A DNA stretch of 64,000 nt from Erythroxylum novogranatense. Lineage: Eukaryota; Streptophyta; Magnoliopsida; Malpighiales; Erythroxylaceae. The stretch is taken from assembly GCA_029891385.1 (NCBI GenBank), contig CM057230.1, forward strand, positions 33,435,402-33,499,401, in the 5' to 3' direction. How positions within the stretch are numbered: position 1 is the stretch's first letter; each line of letters opens with the position of its first letter. The translations under genes were made by a program, and so were the position numbers. Under the pieces are notes generated by a model that saw only the letters and a list, made by a program, of their open reading frames with translations, had not been told where the DNA came from and did not search any database. Below, in pieces: positions 33,492 to 44,462 of this stretch.

Positions 33492-34400
33492 CCTCCAAAC
33501 GAGCAAGCAACCGTTTTTTCCAAAAGAAAATATTACTAAAATCTGTGTTGTTCCAACGTATAAGATGCTCTGAGAATTTGGCTAAAGCTTTTCACATGGT
33601 CGCTTCCTCAGGGAGCCAATGCACAACTACCACAGCCTCAAAATCGGGATGAGTTAGCCATGTATTCTAAAATTTGAACATCGGGGGACCTCGAAAACTG
33701 GGAGTCTGGGACTCGATGTGAATCAACAACGGATGGTGGTCGAAGCCTAGAAAAGGAAGGTGGTGAATCGTTGTGGCCAGGAAAGCGTGTAACCATGACG
33801 TCGAACCTAACACTTTATCAAGTTGAGCTTGGACTCTACCTCTCCGCCATGTAAATTTGGATCCCACATAACTCAGGTTGTGAAGGTCGCTCTCGTGCAC
33901 CCAATCTTTAAACTTCGTATTTACTATCCTCGTGGATTGGGCGCCCCCTTGCTTGTCCAACAGTTTCATCTTATAATTAAAATTGCCACCAATGAGTTGG
34001 GGACGATGCGTAGAATGGCTGAGCCAAGTTAGGAGGAGCCAGAGGATGTTTTGGGTCAAGACTTGAGGACTGGCATAGACTGCAGTAAAATCGATCAAAC
34101 TGGAAGCATGCTTGATCGTAGTATGAAGGAATTGTCAGTGAGCTATTAGGATTGAGATATCATAAATATCCTTCCATAATAGCCAAATCCCTCCAGAAAA
34201 GTTGTTGGCTTCAACCCTAAACGAGTAATCAAAACCTAGCTTATTGACTACTGCGGTCGTCTGAGGGCCACTGATTCTGGTTTCTAGTAAGACTAGGATG
34301 CCATGATTGTAATGACGAAGGTAATTACGCAGGATGGTCTAAAAATGAGACCCCCTACACCCTAACAATTCCAAATGATAATGAACATAAAATAAAAATA
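33492..34400 (-). pseudogene. LINE ORF2 endonuclease domain (APE type)
   Basis: Nicks target DNA. The sense strand opens with an ILRNYLRHYNHGILVLLETR-like stretch (about 34260-34350), followed by NKLGFDYSFRVEANNFSGGI and WLLWKD (34170-34250), then after a stop DFTAVYASPQ (34070) and LIGGNFNYKM, FTWRRGR, LDKVLGS, GFDHHPLL (33667-34098). These are the conserved plant LINE endonuclease blocks. GNFN replaces the usual GDFN, so the catalytic Asp there is lost. It ends at 33492 at the TSD of S1 in the middle of the endonuclease-RT linker. Confidence 0.88.
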
Positions 34401-34418
34401 AAAAGAGACGACCCTACT

Positions 34419-34679
34419 CTATACAGGAGTAGGGGTACCTCCCAAAGGATCGCCAGTAGGACCCTCAACTTGCTGAGTAGCTTCCAAAGCCGTGTCCTGA
34501 CTCGAACGTGACTTGGCAACCTGTTCCCCCATCTGCACAGTGAGTTCCGGCAGGTTATTAGGATGGTGTCCTGAACTATCCCCCATGATAGTCAGGGTCT
34601 CCAGGGCCTCATCACCGTCCATCGATTGTAGGTTTGTTGCGACTTTTGGTGCTCGGACCTTGAGGATCTGAGGATCACA
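34419..34679 (-). pseudogene. LINE ORF1 C-terminal end
   Basis: Sense frame runs through QILKVRAPKVATNLQS to MDGDEALETLTIMGDSS and stops after GGTPTPV at 34419, shortly before ORF2. It joins in phase to 39263 when S2 and one TCACA are removed (...MICD/PQILK...). No domain is recognised in this acidic tail. Confidence 0.75.
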
Positions 34680-35856
34680 TGTTGGACCCTGAACTTTCGA
34701 AAGAAATTAGAAATATTAAATGGAATTAAATGAGTGTGTTTGTATAGGAATTGTGTTATAGAAGTTTTTATGCCTTGAGGAAATTAATGAGAAATGAAGT
34801 GATTGATTTTGATGACTTTGAAATTTGAGTAGAGTTGTATGAGTTATGAAAGTTAAAGTGAATGGGTTAATTGAAATGGAAGTTGAAATCAAGAAATAGA
34901 AAGTGAAAGTGTAAAATTTTGAAGAAATTAGAAAGTTTGACTTTTTGGAGTAAAGAGTTGACTTTTGATTTAGGCAGAATTTGAGGAAATGATCTTCATG
35001 AAATTGTAGCTTATGTTGAGAGCTTTTCGCAGCCATAAAGTATGCTATTTTTCGATAACGGGATTGAAAGTTATGATCTTTGAAAGTTAAGTGTATTTTG
35101 CTTTGGTTTTGGAAAATGCTCTAAGTGTAGGATTGTATATGTTGTGTTTTGAGGCGATTTCCGTACTGATGTGGTTTGAATTGGAGTAAATGATCTACAT
35201 GAAAGTTATAGAGAATTTGAATAGCTTTAAAATGATGTATAATATGTGATTCTTGGTTGTGGAGGTTGAAAGATATGATAATGTGAAATTTGGATATTGC
35301 TTAGGTGATTGCTATCAGGGCAGAAACTTCGATTGAAAAATTAACTTAGCTAGAGGTTTGCTTTGTAATACTTCATGAACATTGTATAGATTGTTTTTAT
35401 CTTTCCATTTATATAAAGCACGAAAATATTGGATAAGGGAGTAGAAAGTTATGATTGTTAGAAGTTTTGATGCTGTTTAGTGTGAAGCTGATTGACCAGT
35501 CACTTTGTGTGGAGTTTTTGACCCATTTAGAGATCGATCTGATTTTTAAGGCCTTAATGAAAGTTGTGGAGGGTTCTTTTACCTTTCTATAAACACTGAG
35601 TTTGTCAAATTTGGAGTTCTAGTTCAAAAGTTATGATGTTTTCAAGTTAAGGTGTTGTGTAAAGTTTTGAGGAGATTATCGATCGGTTATCTTCGAGCTC
35701 ATTTTTGAACCCTTAAAAGACCGAGCTTGTTTGTGAGTCCTTGAAAATTGTAGATATCTCTTTTATCTTTCCAACGGTACCAATTTTTTTTCCAATTTGG
35801 AGCTCTGAGTCAAAAGTTATGAGAGTTGGAAGTTTGAAGGTCAGATTGGGTGCCGG

Positions 35857-36010
35857 CCGACCTCTGTAAGCCGATCTCTATTGGCCGACCGACCTCTGTT
35901 GGCCGACCTCTGCTGGCCGACCTCTGTTGGCCGACCGACCTCTGTTGGCCGATCGACCTCTGATAGCCGACCGACCTCTATTGGCCGACGATTTCGTTCT
36001 GGCCGAGCTT
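35857..36010 (+). repeat. GGCCGACC(GACC)TCTGTT cassette in S2
   Basis: About eight tandem units of roughly 17-21 bp: GGCCGACCTCTGTT, with or without a doubled GACC, and variants GCCGATCGACC. It sits directly after an AAAGTTATGAGAGTTGGAAG module end and before TGACCTCTCTTCACTCTTTT, the same place the G+C cassette has in LARD. Confidence 0.85.
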
Positions 36011-36044
36011 TGATTTTCTGGCCAAGCTCTGACCTCTCTTCACT

Positions 36045-37045
36045 CTTTTAACCATAACTTCTTCTTCCTACATCCAATCGATATGATTCTTATTGCTAAT
36101 TAAACTAGAGGGATGGGGCTACAAATGCTATGAAGGATCCGAGCTATAATGTAGCCTCTAAGACTTTCAATTATAGGTCAGAAGTTCAGTGTAGTGTTCA
36201 GTCTTGGTGTTGTAAGGACTGAACAGCGTTCAGTATTTTGGAGATATCTCGATCGGTAGAGCTCCGATCGATCTGATTCATTTTGGAAGTTAAAATAGAG
36301 ACGTGGTTCAACAAACTTTATGAAGGAGACGAGCTATAATGTAGCCTATAAGACTTTCAATTTCAGGTCGGAAGTTCAGTGTAATTTTCAGTCTCGGTGT
36401 TGTAATGGCTGAACAATGTTCAGTATTTTGGAGATATCTCGATCAGTAGAGCTCCGATCGATTTGATTCTTTTTGTAAGTTAAAATAGAGACATGGGGAT
36501 AAAAATGTTATGAAGGAGCAAAGCTATAATTTAGCCTCTAAGACTTCCAAATATAGGTGGGAAGTTCAGTGTAGTGTTCAGTCCCAGTGTTGTAGTGGCT
36601 GAACAGTGTTCAGTATTTTGGATATATCTCGATCACTAGAGCTCGGATTGAGTTGATTCTTGTTGGTAATTAAAATAGAGACATGGGGCTACAAATATTA
36701 TGAAGGAGCCGAGCTATAATTTAGCCTGTACGACTTCCAAATGTGGGTCGGAAGTTCAGTGTAGTGTTCAGTCCTGGTGTTGTAGTGGCTGAATAGTGTT
36801 CATTATTTTGGATATATCTCGATCGCTAAAGCTCGAATTGAGTTGATTCTTATTGATAATTAAAATAGAGACATGGGGCTACAAATTTTATGAAGGAGCC
36901 AAGCTATAATTTAGCCTCTAAAACTTTCAAATTCAGGTCGGAAGTTAGGTGTAGTGTTTAGCCTCAGGTCTGAAGAACAAACTTCAGTATTTTGGAGATA
37001 TCTTGAGTTATAGAGCTCCAAACGATCTGATTCTTGAAGCGATGG
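36045..37045 (+). repeat. ~189-bp tandem modules in S2
   Basis: Five full copies and a partial one. CAGTATTTTGGAGATATCTC or a close variant recurs near 36230, 36420, 36610, 36801 and 36986. Each unit includes CGATCGGTAGAGCTCCGATCG or a decayed form, GAAGGAGCCGAGCTATAAT and GGTCGGAAGTTCAGTGTA. LARD has more diverged copies near 11450, 11630 and 11815. Confidence 0.85.
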
Positions 37046-38445
37046 ATTCGTAAGACATAGAGGGACATTTCTCTAAAGTTTTTAAGTCAAAAAGGAAGGG
37101 GCAATTTTGGAAGCTTACTTAAAGAGTTAAGTTTTAGACTTATGAGTAAGGGCAAATGGGTCAATTTTAAGTCATTTAATGACATGGCACTATAAAAGCA
37201 AAAGGGCTGTCATTGTTTGAAGGAGAAGCCCGAAACTTATAATCAAAGGAAAGAAAGAATAAGAGAATAAGAGAGAAGAGAGAAGGGAGAGAAACTTTCG
37301 GATGAGTGAAGGAGAAAGAAAAGAGAGAGAGCTAGGGTTTGATTTTTAGTGGTCTTCAAGCAAGCTTTCTATGTTGATTCAAGAGAGAAAAAGGTGGAGG
37401 ATGGAGAGAGCTTCATCTTGAACCAAGAAAATCCGAAAATGGAGGAAAAATGAGGTAAGAGCAATTTTTAAGATTTGAGTTTCTCTTGAAGTTTTGGTTT
37501 AGAATTATGGAAAATGGTATGGGTTTGTGGAGTATGAAGTCAATTTTGTTAATTGCTTAATATTATGGGTTTAGTTTTTTATGGAAATTACAATTTGGAA
37601 TTTGGGGGATTTTGGCAATTTATGATTTAGAAAGCTTGAATATAGGAGGGATTTATGTTTTCTAAGTTCAATTTGAGTAATTAAGTTAATTATGATGTTG
37701 AAATTGGGTGGAATTGCTTTAGGTAAAGTTAAATTGGAAGAAAGAAGGAATCAATGGACAAATTGGAGCGAGGAACAAGTTTCTAGCATCGATTTGAGGT
37801 GGGTACCTGTTTATAATAAAATTTATAAGCCACTAATGCTTTCTTTAAACAAAAAGATTTTCCGATTTCAGTTACATCATAAATGTTGCACCATTGTGTG
37901 AATGATTTGAAAAATCATTATTGATTCCATACATGAACTTTTGATGAAATGCAAAATACATTTGTGTTATGCCTCGAAAGATTCCATGGCATTTTGTATA
38001 TTTGGAAAAGAGCATTCGATAAATTGATTGAGCATGAATATGTGCTTTTGTTTGGGCGAGAGAGGAACGTTGTGTTAGTCACGTGCACGTCGACGTATAG
38101 CCTTCTCCCGACCGTCCTCTTGAGGCCACGAGATCCTGAGAAATCGGACTCGTTGTGTTTACGATAAACTTCGGTTTATTCGTTGTGTTCCACGGAACTC
38201 TCGAGCCATGTGTTGTGCATTGCATATGTGGTTTGTCATTGCATTTATGAATTTTCAAGTTGATGCATTCATGTTTTGCAACCTATGGGTTTATGGCTGA
38301 AAGCCTAAAAATCATACGTTTTGCAATTGTGATTTGACTACAGCAAGAGCGGAATTTTTAGAAAATGTGCTTTACGGATTTCAAAGAAATGCTTTCTAAG
38401 ACCAGAAAAGAAAAAGAATTTCAAGGATTTTGCTTATATATTTGT

Positions 38446-38498
38446 TATAAACTGCTACCCACGGGTCAGAAGCTCACCTCCTTCATTCCCATCCACAG
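38446..38498 (+). promoter_or_regulatory. Conserved TATAAAC / AG block, S2 (hairpin lost)
   Basis: TATAAAC (38446-38452), TGCTACCCACG, then GGTCAGAAGCTC in place of the hairpin, ACCTCCTTCATTCCC and CATCCACAG/TGATGAG. The AGCTCACC half is kept but the left half of the stem is not. Confidence 0.35.
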
Positions 38499-39262
38499 TG
38501 ATGAGAAGAAGATCGGTGAAAGAAAATGAAGATTTCTGTTTGCATGTGTTTATATTGTATTATTGTTAAGTTAGATGGTTGCTGAGAAGTCTAGAATCGT
38601 TGTGTATTGTGTACTTTGGTTTAAGGTTAGGGGTAATGTATAAGGCTTGAAAATGCCACTATGATTTGTATAAAGCTTTGATTTATGAAATGGTGTATAA
38701 ATCGTAATTGTATTTATGAGGTTTGGATGAGGCTATTGAGTTATGGTATTGCACATGGATATGTTATATAACTTGCGTATGTTCAACTGAGATATAAGCA
38801 TGATTTGTATATGGAGGAATGTGAATGAACGGGTATTGGACATTGGATAGTACGATTGTATGTGAATGTTATTGGATTGAGGATATTGAAGTCACTTGTA
38901 AGAGATGGAATGAAAATGAAAGAAAGAAAGAAAGAAAAAAAAATGTACACGGATTGGATTAGTTTCGACTGATAGTCTTAAGGTTTCCAACGCAAACGCT
39001 TTCTTTGATATTTGTTCATGGATGTCGGAAATTGATTTCGATTCGATTTGATCCGAAGTTTGCTTTGTTTCGATTTGCTTCCGCTTTATGTTATTCGATT
39101 CGCCTTCGGATTTGATTTATCCGATTCGTCATTTGATTCGTATCTGATTTGATTTCGCATTATGTTTTGTTTCCTTGCTTTGATTCGATTCTTATTGGTT
39201 CGTATTCGTATTCGTTTTCTATTTTCAGGTTGGGCCGCCGGTCTCCGGATCGGGTCCCAACA

Positions 39263-39953
39263 TCACAGATCATTTTCGTATAGGAGGTAAAGTCGATAGC
39301 TAGATGGTTTTGTTGGGTTGAGGGTTTTAACAGAATGGAGGATAAACTCGTGGACCCCGGCTCCAAGTGGACTAGCCCCCGAGAGCTTTCACCCATGGAT
39401 ATCAGGACAGGAAGTTTTTTCTGACTTTTTTGACACTTCATGGGGGTCCATTGGGGTCCCGTAGCAGCAAAGATAGGTCTTTTGTCTACCTGCTTACCCT
39501 TTGCCATGGAATTGGACAGTTGGAAAACCTGTCCAAAACCAACTGAATTACTATTCCCTGGTCCTTGGGTAAACGTCACCGTCCCTTCACTCTTATTTTC
39601 TGTCGCTGATAAGGGAGAAAATCTCGAGCCCCCTGCGGAGCCCTTTTCTTGACTACGTCCCATCGTCGTCTGTCTATTCGGCTGGCGCCTCCTCTGGAGT
39701 TTGGTTTGGACTAACGTCCATGGACCATAGTCGTTAGGAGCATCTTCCTCCGTGCTCCTTCGTGGACCTGCGGTCATCTGCTACTCCTCCGTCTGTCTTC
39801 GCCCAGTATCAACTTGCCCACCGCATCATCAACGTGCCCTTCTTGCTGCTTGGTGTTAAACGCAGGCGTTGGAGGTCGTTTCGGACATGTTGCATCCGCA
39901 TGGCCGACCATTCCACAGGTAAAGCACGTCCGTGGCAACCCTTCATAAGCGAA
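39263..39953 (-). pseudogene. LINE ORF1 middle part with CCHC zinc knuckle
   Basis: Sense frame: YEGLPRTCFTCGMVGHADATC (a CX2CX4HX4C knuckle, about 39890-39945), then KRPPTPAFNTKQ and, after a stop near 39774 and a frame change, a 205-codon stretch (39160-39777, its last part running into S2) with DYGPWTLVQTKLQRR, the conserved GPW motif of plant LINE ORF1. ORF1 binds LINE RNA. It is bounded by the S2 TSD at 39263 and the copia-1 LTR at 39954. Confidence 0.87.
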
Positions 39954-40175
39954 TATAGGAGCATCACATGCACGTGTATTTACCAACCAAATTGACCATG
40001 TCAAATGGTTGTTATAATAAGAAATTATCTCTGCTATTGGTTAGCTACAATATAGGTTTTTCAAATTCAAATTACTTATCTGTAAATCAGTGATAGATGG
40101 CTTGTACAGTTGTATTTAAACTCTTGTAAACAATGAATAAGGTTAAGCATTCTTTGCCAATTACTTGCATTTACA
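39954..40175 (+). repeat. 5' LTR of copia-1
   Basis: TATAGGAGCATCACATGCAC ... CTTGCATTTACA; 222 bp. TTGTATTTAAACTCTTG near 40107 is a possible TATA region. Its first bases continue by chance the LINE frame on the minus strand. Confidence 0.9.
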
Positions 40176-40187
40176 TGGTATCAAAGC
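40176..40187 (+). other. PBS of copia-1
   Basis: TGGTATCAAAGC directly abuts the LTR end; one base (G to A) off the initiator-Met consensus TGGTATCAGAGC. Confidence 0.85.
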
Positions 40188-40228
40188 TACCACACTCAAA
40201 CGAGTTTGATCCATTTTTTTCCTCACCA

Positions 40229-42459
40229 TGACCAGCGCAAACAACAATACAGTTATCAACTCCGACAACACCACAACCACCACACCAATCGTTCAATTTA
40301 ATCTCGCGTCCCAATTGCGCATTAAACTGACCGGAAGTGTCAATTTTTCTACTTGAAAAGCCCAAGTATCGATGTTAATGCACGGCCACGATCTGTTTGG
40401 CCACCTTGATGGCTCGAAACCAATCCCTTGTCGCACCACTGGCAACAATCAACTGCCAAATCCGGCCTACAATCTCTAGTTCCGACAGGACCAACTCATC
40501 CAAAATGCCCTTACGGCCTCAGTCAATCCCACCATTGCGCCCACTATTGCCAATGCCGATTCGGCATCCCGAGCCTAGAAAGCCTTACATACAGCTTATG
40601 CAAACAAATCCTAGTCCCGCGTCTTTAGCCTTCGGGATCAACTTGCCCGTCTAACCAAAGACTCTCAAACCATGACCAACTACCTACACCATGTCCAATC
40701 CCTAGCCAATGAACTAGCCCAAGCCGGTGCCCCATTAGCTAACGAAGAATTGGTTGTTCAAATCCTTCGTGGCCTAGGATCCGAGTATCATGAGATCTCT
40801 GTTGCTATCCGCGCTCATGACACCACCATCACCTATGAGGACTTGTATGACAAGCTTCTTGATCATGAGGTGTTCATCCAACACGAGGAAGCAAAGAAAC
40901 CGGCTGCCCAAATCACAGCTGCGGTGGCTACCCGAACCAAGGCTCCAAACAACTCCAACTACAAAACAAATCGACGCAACTCACAGCCATGGCAATCAAG
41001 TGACCGCTTTGACAACCAAAATCAACAATGGCGTAGCCCTCATCGAACCACCAATTGGAGAGAAGGTAACAACCAAAGTGACTCCGTTCAGTGTCAACTA
41101 TGCCGCAAACCAAGCCATGAAGCGAATGTATTCCGGTCTCAATCTCACAATCATTTTGAAGCAAAAGCTAATTATGCAATGGGACACCCGACCACTACAA
41201 ATCCGTGGATCGTAGACTCCGGAGCCTCTCATCATATCACCACCGAGCCATACAACATGCCTGAATATGTTGGATCCGATGGTATAACAATGGGTAATGG
41301 TATGAAAATCTCGATTACTCATTCGAGTACAACTCATTTAAATGCATCACATAATATTTTCCAGTTTTCTGATACACTTTGTGCACCTGACATAAAGCGT
41401 AACCTCATCTCTGTTTCTCAGTTTTGTCGTGATAATCACACTTCAATTGAATTTTTTCTGACTTTTTTTTGTGTGAAGGACATCCACACGAGGACGTCGT
41501 TGGTGCAAGGCTGGAGTAAATATGGATTGTACGAATGGCCTAAACCGAATCAACCACAAGCCTACGCTGTCAATAAAATCACCTCCCTCAATACATGGCA
41601 CCACCGATTAGGACATCCCCATTCTAGAGTCTTGAATTTCATTTGTAGAAAATATTCTTTACCTGTTTCCAATCATGAAAATTTTACATTTTGTAACTCG
41701 TGTCAATGCAATAAAGCTCATCGTTTTCCATTTCAAGAGTTCAATTTCATTAGCACAAAACCATTGCAAACCATTTTTAGTGACTTATGGGGACCTTCGC
41801 CACTTGTTTCCATTGGCAAAAAGGTTTATTGTTGTGTCTTCGTTGATCAATTTACTAAGTATATGTGGATCTACACCTTGAAACAAAAAAATGAAGTCCA
41901 TCAGATTTTTCAAAACCTTCACCCACTGTTGGAAAAACATTTTGGCAACAAAATTCTTTCATTTTATACTGATGGTGGGACAGAATTCAAGAGTCTAGCC
42001 CCTTATCTTAAATCAAATGGCATTAAACATCTAGTCAGTCCCCCATACACACCTCAAAGAGTAGCCACTGTAGAACGTCACCATCGGTACATTGTCGAAA
42101 CGGCTAAAACTCTGCTTCATACTGCTAGCCTACCACTGAGTTTTTGGTCCTTTGCCTGTCACCATGCCATATACTTGATCAAACAAATGTCCACCTCCTT
42201 ATTGGATAACAAGTCCCCCTATAAGATGCTATTCAATAAATCCCCGGACTTCGTTGCCTTAAAATGTTTTGGTTGCCTATGTTATCTGTGGCTCAAACCT
42301 TATGCCTCCAATAAACTTGAGCCTAAATCCAAACCTTGTGTCTACCTAGGAATGTCCCTTACTCACCATTGTCACCAATGCTTCGATTCAGTACAAAACA
42401 AAATATATCTGTCCCGTGATGTTACTTTTTTCGAAGATGAGTTCTCTCTCCGGTCATAG
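40229..42459 (+). pseudogene. gag-pol: Copia-1 gag-protease-integrase
   Basis: Start chosen at 40229 (M-T-S-A-N-N-N), 41 bp after the PBS; the N-terminal gag is broken near 40355-40670 and then runs open for 595 codons to 42459. Visible in order: gag UBN2-type helix region (ANELAQAGAPLANEELVVQI); knuckle CQLCRKPSHEANVF, whose last Cys has become Phe; protease WIVDSGASHHI; GAG-pre-integrase WHHRLGHPHS with CNSCQC; integrase SDLWGPSP, FYTDGGTEFK and YTPQRVATVERHHR, giving the D, D and E residues; and the end motif YLSRDVTFFEDEF, then TAG. Integrase is followed in other copia elements by RT without a stop, so this TAG is a break. Confidence 0.92.
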
Positions 42460-44462
42460 TTTTCACATTTGTTGCCTAAAAACCAAACTCTTGATTGGGA
42501 TATGACACCGATTACCTCCCCAAGCACACCGAAACCAAGCATTCCTATGCACCTCGACTTACCCCCTCCCATCACTGCCCGATCCACAGCTGAATAGACC
42601 ACTCCATCACAACAGCACTTTCTTCATAAGCCATCGACTCCGGTAGTGCCTCATCGGCTCTAACTGCTCCATCAGGTACGATCCTTGCCCCTCATGAAAC
42701 CAACCAACACCTCCCTCCCTTACTCACTGAGTCATCCAAATGCAAGTGAAACAGCATCTGTCCAGCCCTTACCGAGACAACAATCTGAAACAGATCCGCA
42801 ACCACCTACACTAATCGTTTCCGACACTAGGCAACGAATAGTCACCCGTTCCCAAAATAATATATACAAACCAAAACTCAAGTTCAACTACATGGCTTCC
42901 CTCTCTCCCTCTGTCACTCCGACCACTGTTAAACAAGCAAAAAAATACCAAGAATGGAGAGATGCAATGAAGGCTGAATATGATGCTTTATTAAGAAATC
43001 AAACTTGGGCATTGGTTCCTAGAGATCCCACCAAAATTGTTGTTGCTTGTAAATGGCTTTACAGGATTAAACGGAAACCGGATGGATCGATTGACCGATA
43101 CAAAGCCACGCTAGTGGCGAAAGGGTTCACTCAATGCCCTGGTATTGATTATCACTCCACTTTCAGCCCTGTGGTCAAGCCGACGATAATCCGATTGGTT
43201 CTTTCGATTGCTATAAACCAAAATTGGGTCCTTCAGCAGCTTGATGTTAATAATGCATTTCTACAAGGGGAGCTACAAGAGGAGGTCTATATGGCTCAAC
43301 CGCCTGGCTATGAATACTCCGACAAGCCAGACTATGTATGTCGACTCCGAAAGGCCATCTACGGTCTCAAACAAGCATCGTTGGCATGGTAGTGGCTCTC
43401 ACTCAACATTTGCAGTCACTTGGGTTTGTAAAATAAAAATCAGACCCCTCTCTATTTATTATGCATTGTGGACAAATTCATCTTGTTGCTCTTGTATACG
43501 TTGATGATATAATAGTGACAGGAAGCCATGAGTCATCGGTCACTTGGGTCATTTCCTCTCTCGCATAAAGGTTCTCGATAAAAGATTTGGGGAATCTACA
43601 TTATTTCCTTGGCGTCAAGGTTGTTCGAACATCGAGTGGCATCATTTTGTCTCAAGCAAGTTATCTCGGTGAACTTCTCACTTCTGAGAACATGAATGAG
43701 TGCAAAGCGACAGCAACACCCATGAGCAACACATCAACATTAAAGCTGGATGATGGTTTAATTCCTTGTGATGCAACTCGTTGTCGTCAAGTGCTCGGTA
43801 AATTACAGTATCTTTCCTTTACGAGGCCGAACATAAATTACTCGGTTAATAAATTGTCCCAATTTATGCACTCACCAACTGAGTTACACTGGAAAGCACT
43901 TAAGCGAGTGCTTCGATATCTTCGTGGTACCTCTCATTATGGCTTGCACTTGCAAGCAAAGTGTGATCACAGTCTGTCCATGTACTTCGACACTGACTGG
44001 GCAGGGGACGTTGATGATCGTCACTCGACATCTGGCCATATCCTATTCTTTGGTTGCAATCCTGTCAGTTGGGCATCTAGAAAACAACAAATCGTGGCCC
44101 GATCATCCACTGAAGCCGAGTTCAAGGCTGTTATAAATGCCGTATCCGAGGTGATTTAGGTCCAAAATCTGCTTCAAAAGTTGCTTACACCCCCACCTTG
44201 CCCTCCTACAATATTTTGTGACAATGTCGGTGTTCTCTACTTGAGCCACAATCCAGCTATACAAACTAGGATGAAGCATGCTGCAGTTGATTTTCACTAT
44301 GTTCGCAACAAGGTATTGCAGCAACAAATTCGGGTGGACCATGTTCGTGCTCACAATCAGCTTGCCGATACACTCACCAAACCGCTAGCCAAGTCACTCT
44401 TCAATCTCAATCTACCCAAGTTTGGTGTTGTTTCAACCACACACCTTGAGGGGGGCATATAG
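42460..44462 (+). pseudogene. pol: Copia-1 reverse transcriptase and RNase H
   Basis: RT begins with EWRDAMKAEYDALLRNQTW, then CKWLYRIKRKPDGSIDRYKA and LQQLDVNNAFLQGELQEEVY (42685-43392), ending in a TAG in place of the usual ..AWY. The YVDDIIVTGS box is at about 43495-43527 in a shifted frame. RT thumb and RNase H resume at 43587-44159 with LHYFLGVKVV, FDTDWAGDVDDRHSTSGHI and VARSSTEAEFKA, stop TAG at 44157, and end at 44181-44462 with CDNVGVLYLS, HVRAHNQLADTLTKPLA-like and HLEGGI. All catalytic boxes are recognisable; three breaks inactivate the frame. Confidence 0.9.
44448..44457 (+). other. PPT of copia-1
   Basis: GAGGGGGGCA directly upstream of the 3' LTR; it overlaps the last codons of pol (..EGGI). 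Confidence 0.8.

Larger units (their letters stand above)
34680..39262 (+). repeat. Solo LTR S2 (4.58 kb), related to LARD LTR
   Basis: Starts TGTTGGACCCTGAAC, ends GATCGGGTCCCAACA, with perfect TSD TCACA (34675-34679 and 39263-39267). The first 400 bp are close to the LARD LTR. Contents in order: AAAGTTATGA modules (34990-35830), GGCCGACC cassette (35857-36010), five-plus copies of a ~189-bp module (36045-37045), GAACCAAGAAA and donor-like AGGTAAG (37453-37459), GAGGTGGGTACC (37796), TAGCCTTCTCCCGACCGTCC (38098), TATA/AG block (38446-38498), pyrimidine-rich TTCG-repeated tail (39000-39230). No gene is seen. Confidence 0.93.

Noticed and set aside
32816..33539. Plus-strand frames of 108 and 118 codons in S1
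   Set aside because: Inside a solo LTR, overlapping the conserved non-coding block; no homology recognised.
36045..37045. Centromeric-type satellite (189-bp period)
   Set aside because: Only five-plus copies, bounded by S2 LTR sequence, and related modules occur in other LTRs.
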